From Torymus aiolomorphi (Eukaryota > Arthropoda > Insecta > Hymenoptera > Torymidae): a DNA stretch of 64,000 nt. Location of the stretch: contig CM070876.1 of NCBI GenBank assembly GCA_036365515.1, positions 95,117,300 to 95,181,299 on the forward strand, given 5' to 3'. The translations under genes were made by a program, and so were the position numbers. The notes beneath the pieces are model-generated. The model saw only the letters and a program-made list of their open reading frames with translations. It did no database searches and had not been told where the DNA came from. Position 1 is the first letter of the stretch. Each line of letters opens with the position of its first letter. Below, piece by piece: positions 44,701-54,460 of the stretch.

Positions 44701-45573
44701 AGACTCATAATTCATATTACATATCTTTTTAATATATTAGGATAACATTATTTCTATCATATTCATCTCTTATGATTTAATATTACTTCAGGTCTTTAAA
44801 CCAATATTGATGAAGTCCGCAATAAATTATATATTTATTCCTTCTCATGGCTCATTTGTATACCTGAAATAAGATAATCGTACACAAAGCTTAATTCTTA
44901 ATTTTTTAAATACTGTTACTTATGTAATTTTGAACAAAAAAAACTTATCTGACAGCTTTCATTCAATAACGTTTTAATGGAATACATCAACCTTTCATCT
45001 GTGGACAATATCTCAGACTCATCAAACAATTTAGGTATTTGTATAAAAAAGAACCTTTTAAAAAATCTTGTAGTAAAAAAACATACACCATATACAATCT
45101 ACCTACATACATTATTATGTTATAGTGTTGCTATTATGGTCAGCTGTTAGGTAAATAGTTATAGTAGGGTTTCGTTTTTATAGCTTAAGCTACTTCTACA
45201 ATGGTTGAAATATTGTTCAAGGATAATAGAAAAATACGAGTTTTAATTATGTTTTCATACCGCTGAGTAGTAGTTATAGTGGTACTATAGGGCAGACAAA
45301 CAAACCCCCCACCACTCACCCATGATGAGTGTTAGGAGAAGAGGGGGAATTCTCCACCAATGAGTAACCGGTAATGTAGGAAAGAAACGCCTGTCCTGTA
45401 GTACCACATATTTCTATAACTACTCCCCCTCCCATATTATTATTATTATTTAATGGATTTCTAAAAGGAGTACGGTAAATAAAAAAAAAGTTTTTTTATA
45501 AATTTTTTTCTTTATTTCTTTTTATTCATATAGTGTACAATGTCGTCTATATGCCATGCCATTAAATCGTAAA
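44701..45573. other. AT-rich spacer with imperfect inverted repeat
   Basis: GTAGTTATAGTGGTAC (45268) and its approximate reverse complement GTAGTACCACATA...CTATAACTAC (45397-45426) enclose a GC-rich 130 bp. This might be a fold-back or the Polinton end region, but I could not match it to a second terminal repeat near 59.2 kb. Confidence 0.35.
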
Positions 45574-46275
45574 TTAACCATAAATTATCGCATGAAGATA
45601 TATTTGAGGATACATTTTTTTTTCTAATTTTTTCTCTGTGCTATCTAATATTTCTGCACCAAACGCATTTATTCCATCAAACTTTGTTGTGAGAGGTAAT
45701 ACATCAGACTTGGCGAAATTTTCATATTGCGATTCCTGATCTTTTCCTAATTGACCTTTCAAAAATTTAGAGATGCAACTTATTATAATTTTAATATTTT
45801 TTTGTACATTTGCTAAATATTTTACTCTTACATCTATACATCTAGTTACCGTTTTAAGATGATCAAACGTCACTTTCTTAAATACTAAGCTTGGTCGGTA
45901 CGGTTTCTTTTTTGGTGGCTCGCCTCCTTTTTCTTCCCTTACATCTCGGGGTACAAGTTCGATGGCTTTGTCATTGTAACTTCTGACGAACCTGATATTG
46001 AAACTGCTATGAAGCTGTTGTTCATCTTGCTTTTCAACACTATCTGTATCGAGGTATTTTTCAATGTCTGGAAATTAATCCCGGAAACACAGCCACTCTT
46101 CCACTGTAAAGCTTATTCCCACAAAGTCGTCCGTAAAAATTCGGATGATGGGTTGAAAGTCGGTGTGGCCTACACCAGAGTTTTCAAGACCAACGGCAAT
46201 TTTCTTTGTGTACGATTTGTTTAGACCATATACAGTAGGCAGAACTTGGTGGCAATGGAATTTTGTAACAGCCAC
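45574..46275 (-). pseudogene. Polinton B: conserved last ORF
   Basis: From about 46275 (MAVTKFHCHQVLP) one frame continues to 45574 with an in-frame TAA at 46075-46077. It is homologous to the plus-strand ORF at 41101-41611. Sequence after the shared region (HLKTVTRCIDVRVKYLANVQK) continues another 70 codons, so this copy shows the full length. Function unknown; no Cys or catalytic pattern stands out. Confidence 0.6.
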
Positions 46276-46488
46276 CCTTGTTTTTTTATTTTGTAAGTAG
46301 TGAACAAGTCGGCTGAACTGATGAAATGGGCTGAGTACACCTCTTATATACTATTCATATTAGTAGAGGGGGTGATAAATGGTTGGGGATAATTGTAGTG
46401 GGGGTGCTTTAGTGGTGAAAGATATGTATGGAAGGGGAAAGCTAGTGGTAGGGGAAAATACTTCTCTGAAGCTTGGAAACATAGTTTC

Positions 46489-46895
46489 TTACAATTTGAT
46501 CATTTTTTCCAAGTCTGTAGGAAAACATTGGAGAAAACGTCTGAACCCAATACCAACAGACATGTAATGTAAAGACATTATGCAGTAATATCCACAGGTA
46601 TCGGGATTTTGACTTTGTAAATGGTATGGGTTCCATCGAAATTTTCTAACATTTCTGCGTATACGATTTATGTGGTCTAGAATATAGGGTGGTTTACCAA
46701 AACTGTCAAAGTACCAACGATTCGCGATCTTATCAACATAAATTGCCACCCAGTGTAGACCAGGTCTATTATGTTTTTGTGTATTAAGCACATAAGCAAC
46801 CGGTCTCGATCACGTCAGAGGTATCTGATCGGCTGGAAAAACCCCCACGGTATCCGACGAAATCCGCATTAGAATTTTCTGGATCTGGATATTGT
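46489..46895 (-). pseudogene. Polinton B: adenain-like cysteine protease
   Basis: PGLHWVAIYVD (His), WYFDSFGKPP (Asp) and QSQNPDTCGYYCIMSL (Gln, Cys) give the His-Asp-Gln-Cys order of adenain/Ulp1-type proteases. The reading frame upstream (VFPADQIPLT) is cut by TGA at about 46812 and overlaps the end of the preceding ORF. Adenoviral homologues mature capsid precursors. Catalytic residues all appear kept. Confidence 0.75.
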
Positions 46896-47431
46896 TCATC
46901 GCAAAGACTGATAGGCGGTTCAAAGATAAACTGCTCGGTAAATGATTTCTTTCGTGAATTTATCCAAGTTTTCAACTTGAAAGCGTTGTTTAGAGCACAA
47001 TTATATTTAAAATGATTCAATTTTATAAAATGCTGTACACAGTATTTACTTGTAGATAACAGTTTATGAGATGGTGGACAATCCGGATCAGTTCCCAAAT
47101 TCTTAATATTTCTTGTGGTAATTTTTCGTAAAACAGTTGTTTTCACATTACCGCGGACGTATATTTTATCAGTTCTTTTACAAATTTCTTCTAGATTTTT
47201 GTACAATACTTTTTCCGATACACCTGTGCCAGTCCAATCTAGCCCATGATGATGTTGTGTTAGCCCGTCATTTTGTTTTCTAGCATCATCGCACAAATGT
47301 GTTATTCTATTATTCGAGGAAATAATCCAATGACCGATAAAATCTTGATTCAATGCAACAACAGCCACCTCTTTTGGTACCGCACGATTTTTATGATCCT
47401 TACAAAACTGTATATCTATTACAACATCCAT
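46784..47431 (-). CDS. Polinton B: accessory ORF, MDVVIDIQ family
   Basis: A 215-codon open frame between capsid and protease. The pattern is MDVVIDIQ, KEVAVVAL, GHWII, KIYVRGN, CPPSHKL, YCVQHF, YNCALNNAFKLKTW. The last 35 codons probably run over the protease N terminus in the wrong frame. The core resembles the ORF at 54395-53898, so the element encodes two members of one family. The start V-x-D-x-Q...KE(V/L)A recalls the first strands of RNase-H-fold nucleases, but the expected acidic set is incomplete; this is a guess. Confidence 0.65.
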   Translation of the reverse strand: MDVVIDIQFCKDHKNRAVPKEVAVVALNQDFIGHWIISSNNRITHLCDDARKQNDGLTQHHHGLDWTGTGVSEKVLYKNLEEICKRTDKIYVRGNVKTTVLRKITTRNIKNLGTDPDCPPSHKLLSTSKYCVQHFIKLNHFKYNCALNNAFKLKTWINSRKKSFTEQFIFEPPISLCDEQYPDPENSNADFVGYRGGFSSRSDTSDVIETGCLCA

Positions 47432-47541
47432 TATAGTATTCTTAGAGCTTCCCTGGTGTACAACCGGTAAACGACTAACCAGATAAAGTCTACACCACCT
47501 CTTTTTATACTCAAGTCATATTTACCCTCACTTCTTTAAAG

Positions 47542-48861
47542 CTATCCGCTATAGTCTACAAGAATTTGACGAGACGAATCAATTTCAAGTATATTTTCAT
47601 ATTCAGCATAAATTATGCAATTTACGGTGCTGCTTAGTGTATCGTCAAATCGGACATCTATTCTCATACTACCGTGTTTTACTAAATTCCAATGCGTATC
47701 TAAATGTGCTGATAAATCAGGTGTTAAGTTAAAGGCAAAAAGACAATACCCGTCAGCATAATTTTCTCGTGGTATTGAATTACCATCATTCGAATAATGT
47801 ACTCCTGTACCAAAAAATAATGTATGATATGCATCTACATACGAATTCTTTTTTGTAAAATCAGGCTGTAGAGGCTTGGAGGAAACTTGTACACCATCGA
47901 TATAGAGACATAGATAATTTATTTTCAAATTTTTTAAATTGAACGGATTTAAACTTTTATCACCATTAAACGCTTTATTTTCTACAAAACCAATGATAAT
48001 TTTTTTTGGTAATTGTCCTAGAATGACATTGTCCAGAGATTCACTATCAACGTCACTATGCATCGTAATAGTTTTCACTTCTACACGAGTTAGAGGATAT
48101 TTGGCCGTTCTTTGCGAAAGTGTTTTTTCATACGCCAATATAATACTAGGGCTAAGCTTCACTCGTCGAACGTATAGAGCAGCCTCATTAATTTTTACGG
48201 TATAGAGACCCGTAGGATCCATTAGGCAAAACGCATCTTTCGAGCGCAAGAGTCTTACGCGCACCTCAACCCCGTTTAATAATAATCTATTTTGATTGAA
48301 AACATCACAATGTAGATTACCAACCATATCTATAGTTTTTTCATTGCCCATAACGTTCCGACGGTTTACGAGACCTTTGTTTTCGACACTTGTATCATCC
48401 ATTCCTCTAGCGGTATCATTATACCATAGTACACTAGTGAGATGAGATTTTTTAGCTACAGAGCCGTAGCTTAATAAACTTTCAATGTATGATCGATAAG
48501 CATAAGCGTTGTTGGGTGGGGAAACGGGTTTCTGATAAAAAAATACATCAACTTGGTTAAATATCGAATGCATAAAATTATTTATCGGGCCAGCATTTTT
48601 TAGAGTTTCTGCCTTCGTGCCCTCGGGTGGTTTTACATTTAGTTTAATAGTTACGATAAGACTCAACAGAGTATGAGCAAGGTCGATGTATTCGCTAGTA
48701 CCAGGTATAGAAAATTCTATTGGCGATCCATCAGCCAGTGAAGATATCGGCTTATATTGAACATAATTCGAATTTTTGATTGTTGTCTGTGTCGGTGGGA
48801 TGCTGAATAGACTTAATTCGGATTTTATACACGCACACGACCCACTATGAAGAAAAGCCAT
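47542..48861 (-). CDS. MCP: Polinton B: major capsid protein (double jelly roll)
   Basis: An intact 439-codon frame. Its ATG overlaps the stop of the upstream ORF (TAATG). Length, position after the basic core-like protein, and motifs (PIEFSIPGTSEYIDLAHTLL near residues 50-70, FNQVDVFF near 105, KPLQPDF and YVDAYHTLF near 335-350, GYCLFAFNLTPDLSA near 375, NCIIYAEYENILEID near the end) match Polinton capsid proteins as I know them. It would build the icosahedral shell. It is open although most neighbours are broken. Polinton A has only its C-terminal third. Confidence 0.85.
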   Translation of the reverse strand: MAFLHSGSCACIKSELSLFSIPPTQTTIKNSNYVQYKPISSLADGSPIEFSIPGTSEYIDLAHTLLSLIVTIKLNVKPPEGTKAETLKNAGPINNFMHSIFNQVDVFFYQKPVSPPNNAYAYRSYIESLLSYGSVAKKSHLTSVLWYNDTARGMDDTSVENKGLVNRRNVMGNEKTIDMVGNLHCDVFNQNRLLLNGVEVRVRLLRSKDAFCLMDPTGLYTVKINEAALYVRRVKLSPSIILAYEKTLSQRTAKYPLTRVEVKTITMHSDVDSESLDNVILGQLPKKIIIGFVENKAFNGDKSLNPFNLKNLKINYLCLYIDGVQVSSKPLQPDFTKKNSYVDAYHTLFFGTGVHYSNDGNSIPRENYADGYCLFAFNLTPDLSAHLDTHWNLVKHGSMRIDVRFDDTLSSTVNCIIYAEYENILEIDSSRQILVDYSG

Positions 48862-49394
48862 TATTCTTCAAAAATATCTCTTACCGTTCTTATCTTTTTC
48901 TTTTTACTTTTTCTTTTTTTCCCTGTTTTATTCTTCTTCTTAATATTACCTTTTTTCTTTCGTTTAACTTTCGAATGTTTTTTGATGTCTACTATGGCAG
49001 AGGCAAGAGACGACTGATGCTTCTTCAGCCGACGCTTAGCTTTATATCCTGACCCATTTATCACCCTATCTAGTTTTTCTTCAGCTTTTCTTTTAAGATT
49101 ATTTCCAGATTCTCGAGCATTATTACGAATCGATTCTTTGAAAGATTTTTTATTATTTGTGACATCATCTAAGATGTTTATTCCTGCACGTATAGCTTCT
49201 TTTCCGGCAGCTTTTCGTATAGCTCTATCGCCCTTTTTTAAAATAGATAATGCGCTGCGGTATATACCCTTTAAGAAACCACCAACACCTGTTCCTTTTT
49301 GCATTGATATATCTACTGTAATATAATTACTTAACGGAGTACTATCATACCGACAGCCACTTTGGCTATCATAAAGTAATTCAAAATAATCCAT
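48861..49394 (-). CDS. Polinton B: basic core/membrane-active-like protein
   Basis: A 177-codon open frame overlapping both neighbours by a few bases. It has a Gly-rich start of the mature part (KGTGVGGFLKGIYRSALSILKKG, amphipathic), a Lys/Arg helix and a C-terminal run of Lys/Arg (VKRKKKGNIKKK). Similar small proteins with a GxGxGG-F-x-x-I start are found upstream of capsid genes in Polintons and resemble adenovirus pVI/pX-type core proteins. Role in DNA condensation or membrane passage is inferred. Confidence 0.65.
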   Translation of the reverse strand: MDYFELLYDSQSGCRYDSTPLSNYITVDISMQKGTGVGGFLKGIYRSALSILKKGDRAIRKAAGKEAIRAGINILDDVTNNKKSFKESIRNNARESGNNLKRKAEEKLDRVINGSGYKAKRRLKKHQSSLASAIVDIKKHSKVKRKKKGNIKKKNKTGKKRKSKKKKIRTVRDIFEE

Positions 49395-50178
49395 CTTGAG
49401 CAGTTCTTTTAAAATGAAGTGTCACTGTCAACGTGCCGTAATCAAATCCTAAAGGTTCGTCGTCTTGACCCTTTATATCTATCGTGATTGACTGAAATGA
49501 CGTAGATAAGAGGGGTATATACATGGATGTGCTATAATTTTTTATTTCAATACCGCTATATTTGTACTCGTGCAAATTTAGAGGCACAATACGTAAAAGA
49601 GGCGTGTGTACGTCACCGGTGATGTATGGCTCACAAATTTCGCTGTACACCCTTATTATAGGTGGTAAAGCATTGATAACTTTGCCCCTAATTTATTGAA
49701 GGTTATTCTCATCAATCCCAAGAATTTTTAATAGTTTGGGAGATAAAACTAAACTATGAAAGTATTCGTCACATTCGCTAGCACAAGTTCGTTCAATCTC
49801 TATAAATCCCCCGCGCTGAATCTTGAATTGTAGATGATTTTTTATATTGAATAGACTGTTTATTTCTTGTAAAAGACTTTCCATATCCTCGTATATCCCT
49901 GGAGATATATAACACACAACATATTCTTCTTCTTCTATATTATTACGTAATTCATTCGTTCTAGGTTTAATAGTCTTCATAGAAACCATTCCATCATCAC
50001 TATTGAATGAAATATGTTGAAATGTGTGGGGAATCTGAATTTCGCAGAGAGCTACGGACCATTCACCGTGTAAACAGATGTTCTGAGGTAGTTGATTAGT
50101 AAAATGTGCTGCTGTGTTTTCAGGAAACACATGTGTACTATTATTACTAGATATTACCATGTAAAACTGATCCCTCAT
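49381..50178 (-). pseudogene. Polinton B: minor capsid (penton) protein
   Basis: The start at 50178 (MRDQFYMVISSNNS) follows the integrase immediately. Family marks are HFTNQLPQNICLHGEWSVALCEIQIP near the N terminus and, after an in-frame TAA at 49693-49695, ICEPYITGDVHTPLLRIVPL and DYGTLTVTLHFKR at the C terminus. A single nonsense codon about two thirds along is the only visible lesion. The protein would form the penton vertices. Confidence 0.8.
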
Positions 50179-51257
50179 TTTACGTTTTTTATATTGCTCG
50201 CAGGAACCCACGAATTAAATTTGTCAGGATAACCTTTCCAGCTTACAAAATATTTTTTATTTTTACCAGCACCTTTCGTTTTCAGTATCTTATCTATTGC
50301 AAATAATTCTTCATTTAAATCTTTCCGAACTCTAGAAAGCTCTTCCTCGTAGAAGAAACCATCAATGGCCTGACCTTGAAGATCTTCCACACTATATACA
50401 GGAGGTTGTCTATCTGTAGATACACGTTTGATTCGGAATAATTCCAAGGTCCAGCCACCTTCATATGCTTTCTTGAACGGCACGTTTGCACGACTGACTC
50501 GAACCAAGTCGCCCACCTTATATTTAGGGAGACGAGTTCGTGTCACTTTGTAACGTTGGGCTAGGTTTTGACGTGCTTTGGCAGCATTATACAAATTTAC
50601 ACCAGCAGGAACCATTTTCGTGCCCGAATGCCACGAATCATTGTAAGCATGTACAATTTTTTGTAAAACATCAATATACCTGTACTTATTTTTATGAGTA
50701 AAATACCTCCACAGACGACTTTTTAACGTTCTACTAAACCTTTCAACTACAGCAGCTTTAATGTCAGGATTGCGGGCTACACGATATGCTATGTTATTTT
50801 TTTTCAAAACTTTTTGCATTTCCTTACCGATAAATTCTTTACCTTTATCGGTTTGAAGATACACAGGATGTTGGCCTTTACACAGAGTTAAAATATGCTC
50901 AAATGCTCTAGCAACACTTTTCGATGATTTGTCGTGAAGAGGTTGAACCCATGCAAATTTTGATAGTACATCTATAACAACAAGTAGATATGTATAATTG
51001 TCGTTATAAGTTTTTAACGATCGCAAGTCTACAAGATCTGCTTCCCACAAATCGAAAGGATTATATATATCATACGTTCTATGTGGAAAATGACGACGTA
51101 CAGGTTTGTGAAGAGTGTAGGCATCTTGTGTTTCAAGCCATTCGATAATTCTTTTACGTTTACGATTTTTATTGATTTTGTTCAAGAGATTGTAAGCACC
51201 AGCACAAGCTGATGATTGCGGAAATCGGTAAAAATAATTATTTAGTACTTTTTCCAT
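50175..51257 (-). CDS. Polinton B: RVE integrase with C-terminal chromodomain
   Basis: An intact 360-codon frame. The DDE core has WEADLVDL (Asp74), YLQTDKGKEF (Asp137) and AAVVERFSRT (Glu172). A linker with YKVGDLVRVSR follows, then a chromodomain (about 315-358: FAIDKILKTKG, KYFVSWKGYPDKFNSWVPAS). Polinton integrases insert the linear element; the chromodomain probably guides it to chromatin. The start overlaps the PLA2-like ORF by 20 bp. It is one of the few unbroken genes in this copy. Confidence 0.92.
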   Translation of the reverse strand: MEKVLNNYFYRFPQSSACAGAYNLLNKINKNRKRKRIIEWLETQDAYTLHKPVRRHFPHRTYDIYNPFDLWEADLVDLRSLKTYNDNYTYLLVVIDVLSKFAWVQPLHDKSSKSVARAFEHILTLCKGQHPVYLQTDKGKEFIGKEMQKVLKKNNIAYRVARNPDIKAAVVERFSRTLKSRLWRYFTHKNKYRYIDVLQKIVHAYNDSWHSGTKMVPAGVNLYNAAKARQNLAQRYKVTRTRLPKYKVGDLVRVSRANVPFKKAYEGGWTLELFRIKRVSTDRQPPVYSVEDLQGQAIDGFFYEEELSRVRKDLNEELFAIDKILKTKGAGKNKKYFVSWKGYPDKFNSWVPASNIKNVK

Positions 51258-51698
51258 TTTTCTTATTTTTATTTCGAATGAATTTCTTAATTCTTTTTTT
51301 CACACTTCTCTTTACTACTCTCTTAATAAAGGATGAAAATTTGTCAAATGTAATTTTACTAATCATACAACAAGTTGTAACCAAAGCAACACTTTTTTCA
51401 TCAGCTGTACCTGTTTCAGAGAGCAATCGTGCAAAAGCACGTTTCGCTCGCAAACGATCAGCTTTAGAACGATCGCCATTGTATGAATATGCTATATCAT
51501 GTTCACGACAATAATCGTCAGGGGGTTAAAACCTCTTTCGCCGCGTTTCAATCTATCGTTCAACTTAGTACCAGGACCACAAAAATGATATCCAGAGACA
51601 TGCACCTCGAAAGATAAGAGATTAATCAAATTATCCACAATACTCGTTTCAGGTTGTGTGGATAATTTTTCTTCTGTACTCATCATAGATGAAGCCAT
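51238..51698 (-). pseudogene. Polinton B: PLA2-like protein, frameshifted
   Basis: From the ATG at 51698 the frame reaches YHFCGPGTKL (the calcium-loop motif of parvovirus-type phospholipase A2) and RGFNPL. It then shifts at about 51525 into DYCREHDIAYSYNGD, which has the catalytic His-Asp pair, followed by RLRAKRAFARLL, a hydrophobic stretch and a Lys-rich tail ending 51238. One lost base explains the break. Such domains help parvovirus capsids cross membranes, and similar ones have been described in adintovirus-type Polintons. Confidence 0.75.
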
Positions 51699-51877
51699 GG
51701 ACGCTCTAGAATACGAATTTGTACCCCGTACTTATCTGTTTCAATGGGGTGTGATCCCCATTTTTCTTGAATTTCCGATAACTCTTTTTTTATCAAAACA
51801 CTTTTTTATCAAAAAGTGTTGCTTTCCTCGTCTTCACTCGTGCACTGCTCCGAATCTGTAGCAACAAGTTTCCAAGT

Positions 51878-52483
51878 TTACTGATTTAATATGAACTCAC
51901 GAGGTATACTCGCATCACGAAGTGCTTTGGCAAACTGATCATATCCTTTCGATAGCGGCTGTTTTCTACGTCTTACGGTGTCGTTGATCAAATCCAGTAT
52001 ATTTGCTCCTTTTACAGCACTGCCATCTATCGAAACAATACCTCTATCGTCCCACGTAATACCATTATAATTGCTTAGTCGTTGTAATATTTGTTCTGCT
52101 TTAAATTGCAGCTTTGTTGGTATACTATTTATTATATTATTCATATTTTTATCTAGAATCGGGTTCTTTTCATCCTCAACTTTTTCATTTGTAAGTTTGT
52201 CATCATCATTATTTTCATTGTTTAATATTTCCCGCTGAAATTCTTTCGAGTCAACCCTTTCCTTATTATTATTGTAATATATAAAACGCTGTAATGTCTG
52301 CTGATATATTTTATATTTTTCATTGTCATCATGAATTGTTGGTGAATTCATAATTTTACTCATTTCTTCATCAAGTCGCGATATAGCTGTGCCTGGTGTT
52401 TGTACAGTGTGTAATCTGTTCTTGATTGATAAATGTTTGTCTATACTATCTTCGGGAATCAAAATCATTCTTTTAGCGTACTC
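51878..52483 (-). CDS. Polinton B: conserved ORF with (R)RRKQP...PREFI end
   Basis: Starting at the ATG at 52483 (MEYAKRMILIPEDSI), about 200 codons are open. The middle is Asn/Asp/Lys-rich and low-complexity. The C-terminal 60 residues (WDDRGIVSIDGSAVKGANILDLINDTVRRRK and FAKALRDASIPREFILN) form a small conserved module I associate with arthropod Polintons. Function is unknown. Confidence 0.6.
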   Translation of the reverse strand, partial: EYAKRMILIPEDSIDKHLSIKNRLHTVQTPGTAISRLDEEMSKIMNSPTIHDDNEKYKIYQQTLQRFIYYNNNKERVDSKEFQREILNNENNDDDKLTNEKVEDEKNPILDKNMNNIINSIPTKLQFKAEQILQRLSNYNGITWDDRGIVSIDGSAVKGANILDLINDTVRRRKQPLSKGYDQFAKALRDASIPREFILNQ

Positions 52484-52610
52484 CATAGTTTGATAACAGG
52501 CTCTAAGATGAGCGGTCAACAAGTTTGATACTTTATAATTAGATTCTTTTTAATTTTCAAACTTTTAATTTTTGAAACAGCTAATTTTCTTAAAATAAAA
52601 GCGTACTTTT

Positions 52611-52811
52611 TTAAATTCTTTTTACATTCAACATCCAGAGTACATTACCATGCAAAATATTTAAAGCGCTTTCACAAATAAGAATAATAAGTTCTTTACT
52701 TGCTTTTTGCAACAAAACATATCGTTGGCTTGTATTGAAACAGAGTATAGCGTTTATAATTTCTAGATTTTTCTTTCTCGTACGGCTACATGTACAACCC
52801 ATTACAGACAT
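52611..52811 (-). CDS. Polinton B: small Cys/Leu-rich ORF, truncated
   Basis: A 66-codon ORF whose ATG overlaps the ATPase stop. The segment VLLQKASKELIILICESALNILHGNV fits a short conserved Polinton protein (pattern L-x-A-x-x-E-L-I-x-x-I-C-x-x-A-x-N-x-L-x-G-N-V, recalled from related elements). The usual C-terminal hydrophobic half is missing, so this copy is probably cut short. Confidence 0.5.
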   Translation of the reverse strand: MSVMGCTCSRTRKKNLEIINAILCFNTSQRYVLLQKASKELIILICESALNILHGNVLWMLNVKRI

Positions 52812-53479
52812 CTGACTGGTGCATTATTTCCTATTTCACTTGTTTTTATACCCTTCTTTGGCACGTATACGTACTGATATTCGTCAAACGGGAATATGGC
52901 TGTACGAAACCGACAATTATCAGATGTATCCTGGCGTAAATCGAGCAATAAATACGAGTGTGCGTCTCAAATAGCTTGAAGATAAGCCTCCCGTAAAAAT
53001 TGGGGATTTTCACGGCATATTTGACGAGCCAGATACTGTATCTGGGATTTATCTCGTGGGTTTTTAAAAATAACTATATAATTCGAATTTAGAGAGATTT
53101 CACGCTGACCTTGGTGGAATAGATTTTGGGTGATAAATATTACGCTCAAATTATTATGATAACTGCCTTCGTAAAGAGATTGGTAATCACGCCGCTACCA
53201 CCTGATGATTCGCGCATCAAGTCATCGATAATTAACAATTTAGGCCTGAGGTCATCAATGTAATAAGAATTTTTGGGTAATCCTTCGTGAAATTCGATAT
53301 TATCCCCAAGATTTTTATAAGTTGATTGCTACTCAGAGTAGTAGACTATAATTCGATCAAAGCGTACATTACTCATAGCATCTAAGTATTTTAAAAAATT
53401 TTTAATGAATATGGTTTTTCCACATGATGTTGGGCCACAAATCATAGATATCCAGGGATGCTTCCACCGTGGATCCATG
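52810..53479 (-). pseudogene. Polinton B: packaging ATPase
   Basis: From the ATG at 53479 (MDPRWKHPWISMICG) come Walker A GPTSCGKT (about 53441-53418) and Walker B KLLIIDDLM. After a one-base loss near 53160 follow VIFITQNLFHQG (sensor-like) and YLARQICRENPQFL. A TGA at 52967-52969 precedes SYLLLDLRQD. A TAG also occurs near 53335. It belongs to the FtsK/A32-like genome-packaging ATPases of double-jelly-roll viruses. Dead as it stands. Confidence 0.85.
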
Positions 53480-53802
53480 ATAAAAACTATATCATTTTCC
53501 GTAAGGAGAACATCTTTTATAATTTTTCAACGCTAGCGTTAATGGCGGCGGGCGGCGGCGAGCGCGGCGCGTTTCAGCAAGCTGATTGCGAAGAAACGAG
53601 CTAGTTTCGCGAGTGTTGAGCTTGTTTACCCGTATGAGGCTTAATAATAAAATATTAGCTTTACTACATAAATAAGCTTGATGAATAAAGGGTAAGGAGT
53701 TCATGCAAAAAGAAGAAAAATTAGAAACATTGTATTTGGATTTGAAAGATAATTTATTCAATTATTTTTAAAAATACATTATAATTAGTACAACACACAT
53801 AC

Positions 53803-53803
<1 letters not shown>
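53480..53803. other. Spacer upstream of the ATPase
   Basis: A GC-rich GGCGGCGGGC patch at 53541-53570 is unlike the surrounding Polinton and may be foreign. The minus frame 53761-53492 gives no recognisable protein. Confidence 0.35.

Positions 53804-53896
<93 letters not shown>
53804..53896. repeat. (AC)n microsatellite
   Basis: About 93 bp of AC repeat directly after the stop of the ORF at 53898. Confidence 0.95.
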
Positions 53897-53897
<1 letters not shown>

Positions 53898-53898
<1 letters not shown>

Positions 53899-54395
53899 TA
53901 TTCTAAATCCATTTTAACATGATCAAAATAAAAGTTTTTCATAAGTTTAACATTATGAAGAGCATAAGCAGTTTTATATCGTCCATTGTGATTTGTACAT
54001 ACTGTCACTATTTTCCGTTTGGGCTGATCGTCGTCCTCGTGTGGGTACCCCAATTCATGTATATCAACTACATTAAATCTAAACCGTTTAAGCCACTCTT
54101 TTCTCTGTTCACCTCTAACATAAACTCTAACAGCATTAAGTAGTCCCTCTCGAAGAATTTTTCCCACATCAGTGTAGGGAACTTTGCCAGATTTCCATCT
54201 TAGTTCGTGGTAACAACGTTGCAACCATGTATTTTCTTTTTTGTACTTATCTGTGAGTCTCCTCCAATTATATGGTTCTTGAAATAAAATCACCACAGGT
54301 GCCGAACTTTCATCTAAAGGTAGTATGGCAAGCTCTTTGATAACGGATTCATTTACAGGCTGTTTAAACCCCTGCATATCTACTACGTATTCCAT
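53898..54395 (-). CDS. Polinton B: accessory ORF, MEYVVDMQGF family
   Basis: An open 165-codon frame between PolB and ATPase. Order: MEYVVDMQGFKQPVNE, KELAILPLD, VILFQEPYNW, YHELRW, VRVYVRGEQRKEWL, VDIHELGYP, CTNHNGRYKTAYALHNVKLMKN. The same order of features occurs in the ORF at 47431-46784. Its frequent neighbourhood to PolB in arthropod elements and the D...KE(L/V)A start hint at a nuclease-like fold, but no active site can be asserted. Confidence 0.6.
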
Positions 54396-54460
54396 CTTTT
54401 AGATGTTTTTACGCTTTGGCTGTCTGGAAAATACTGAATTGTAACCACACTTCCTACTTA

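Noticed and set aside
45268..45426. Polinton terminal inverted repeat
   Set aside because: I could not find a matching copy near 59.2 kb; only a local imperfect inverted repeat is supported.
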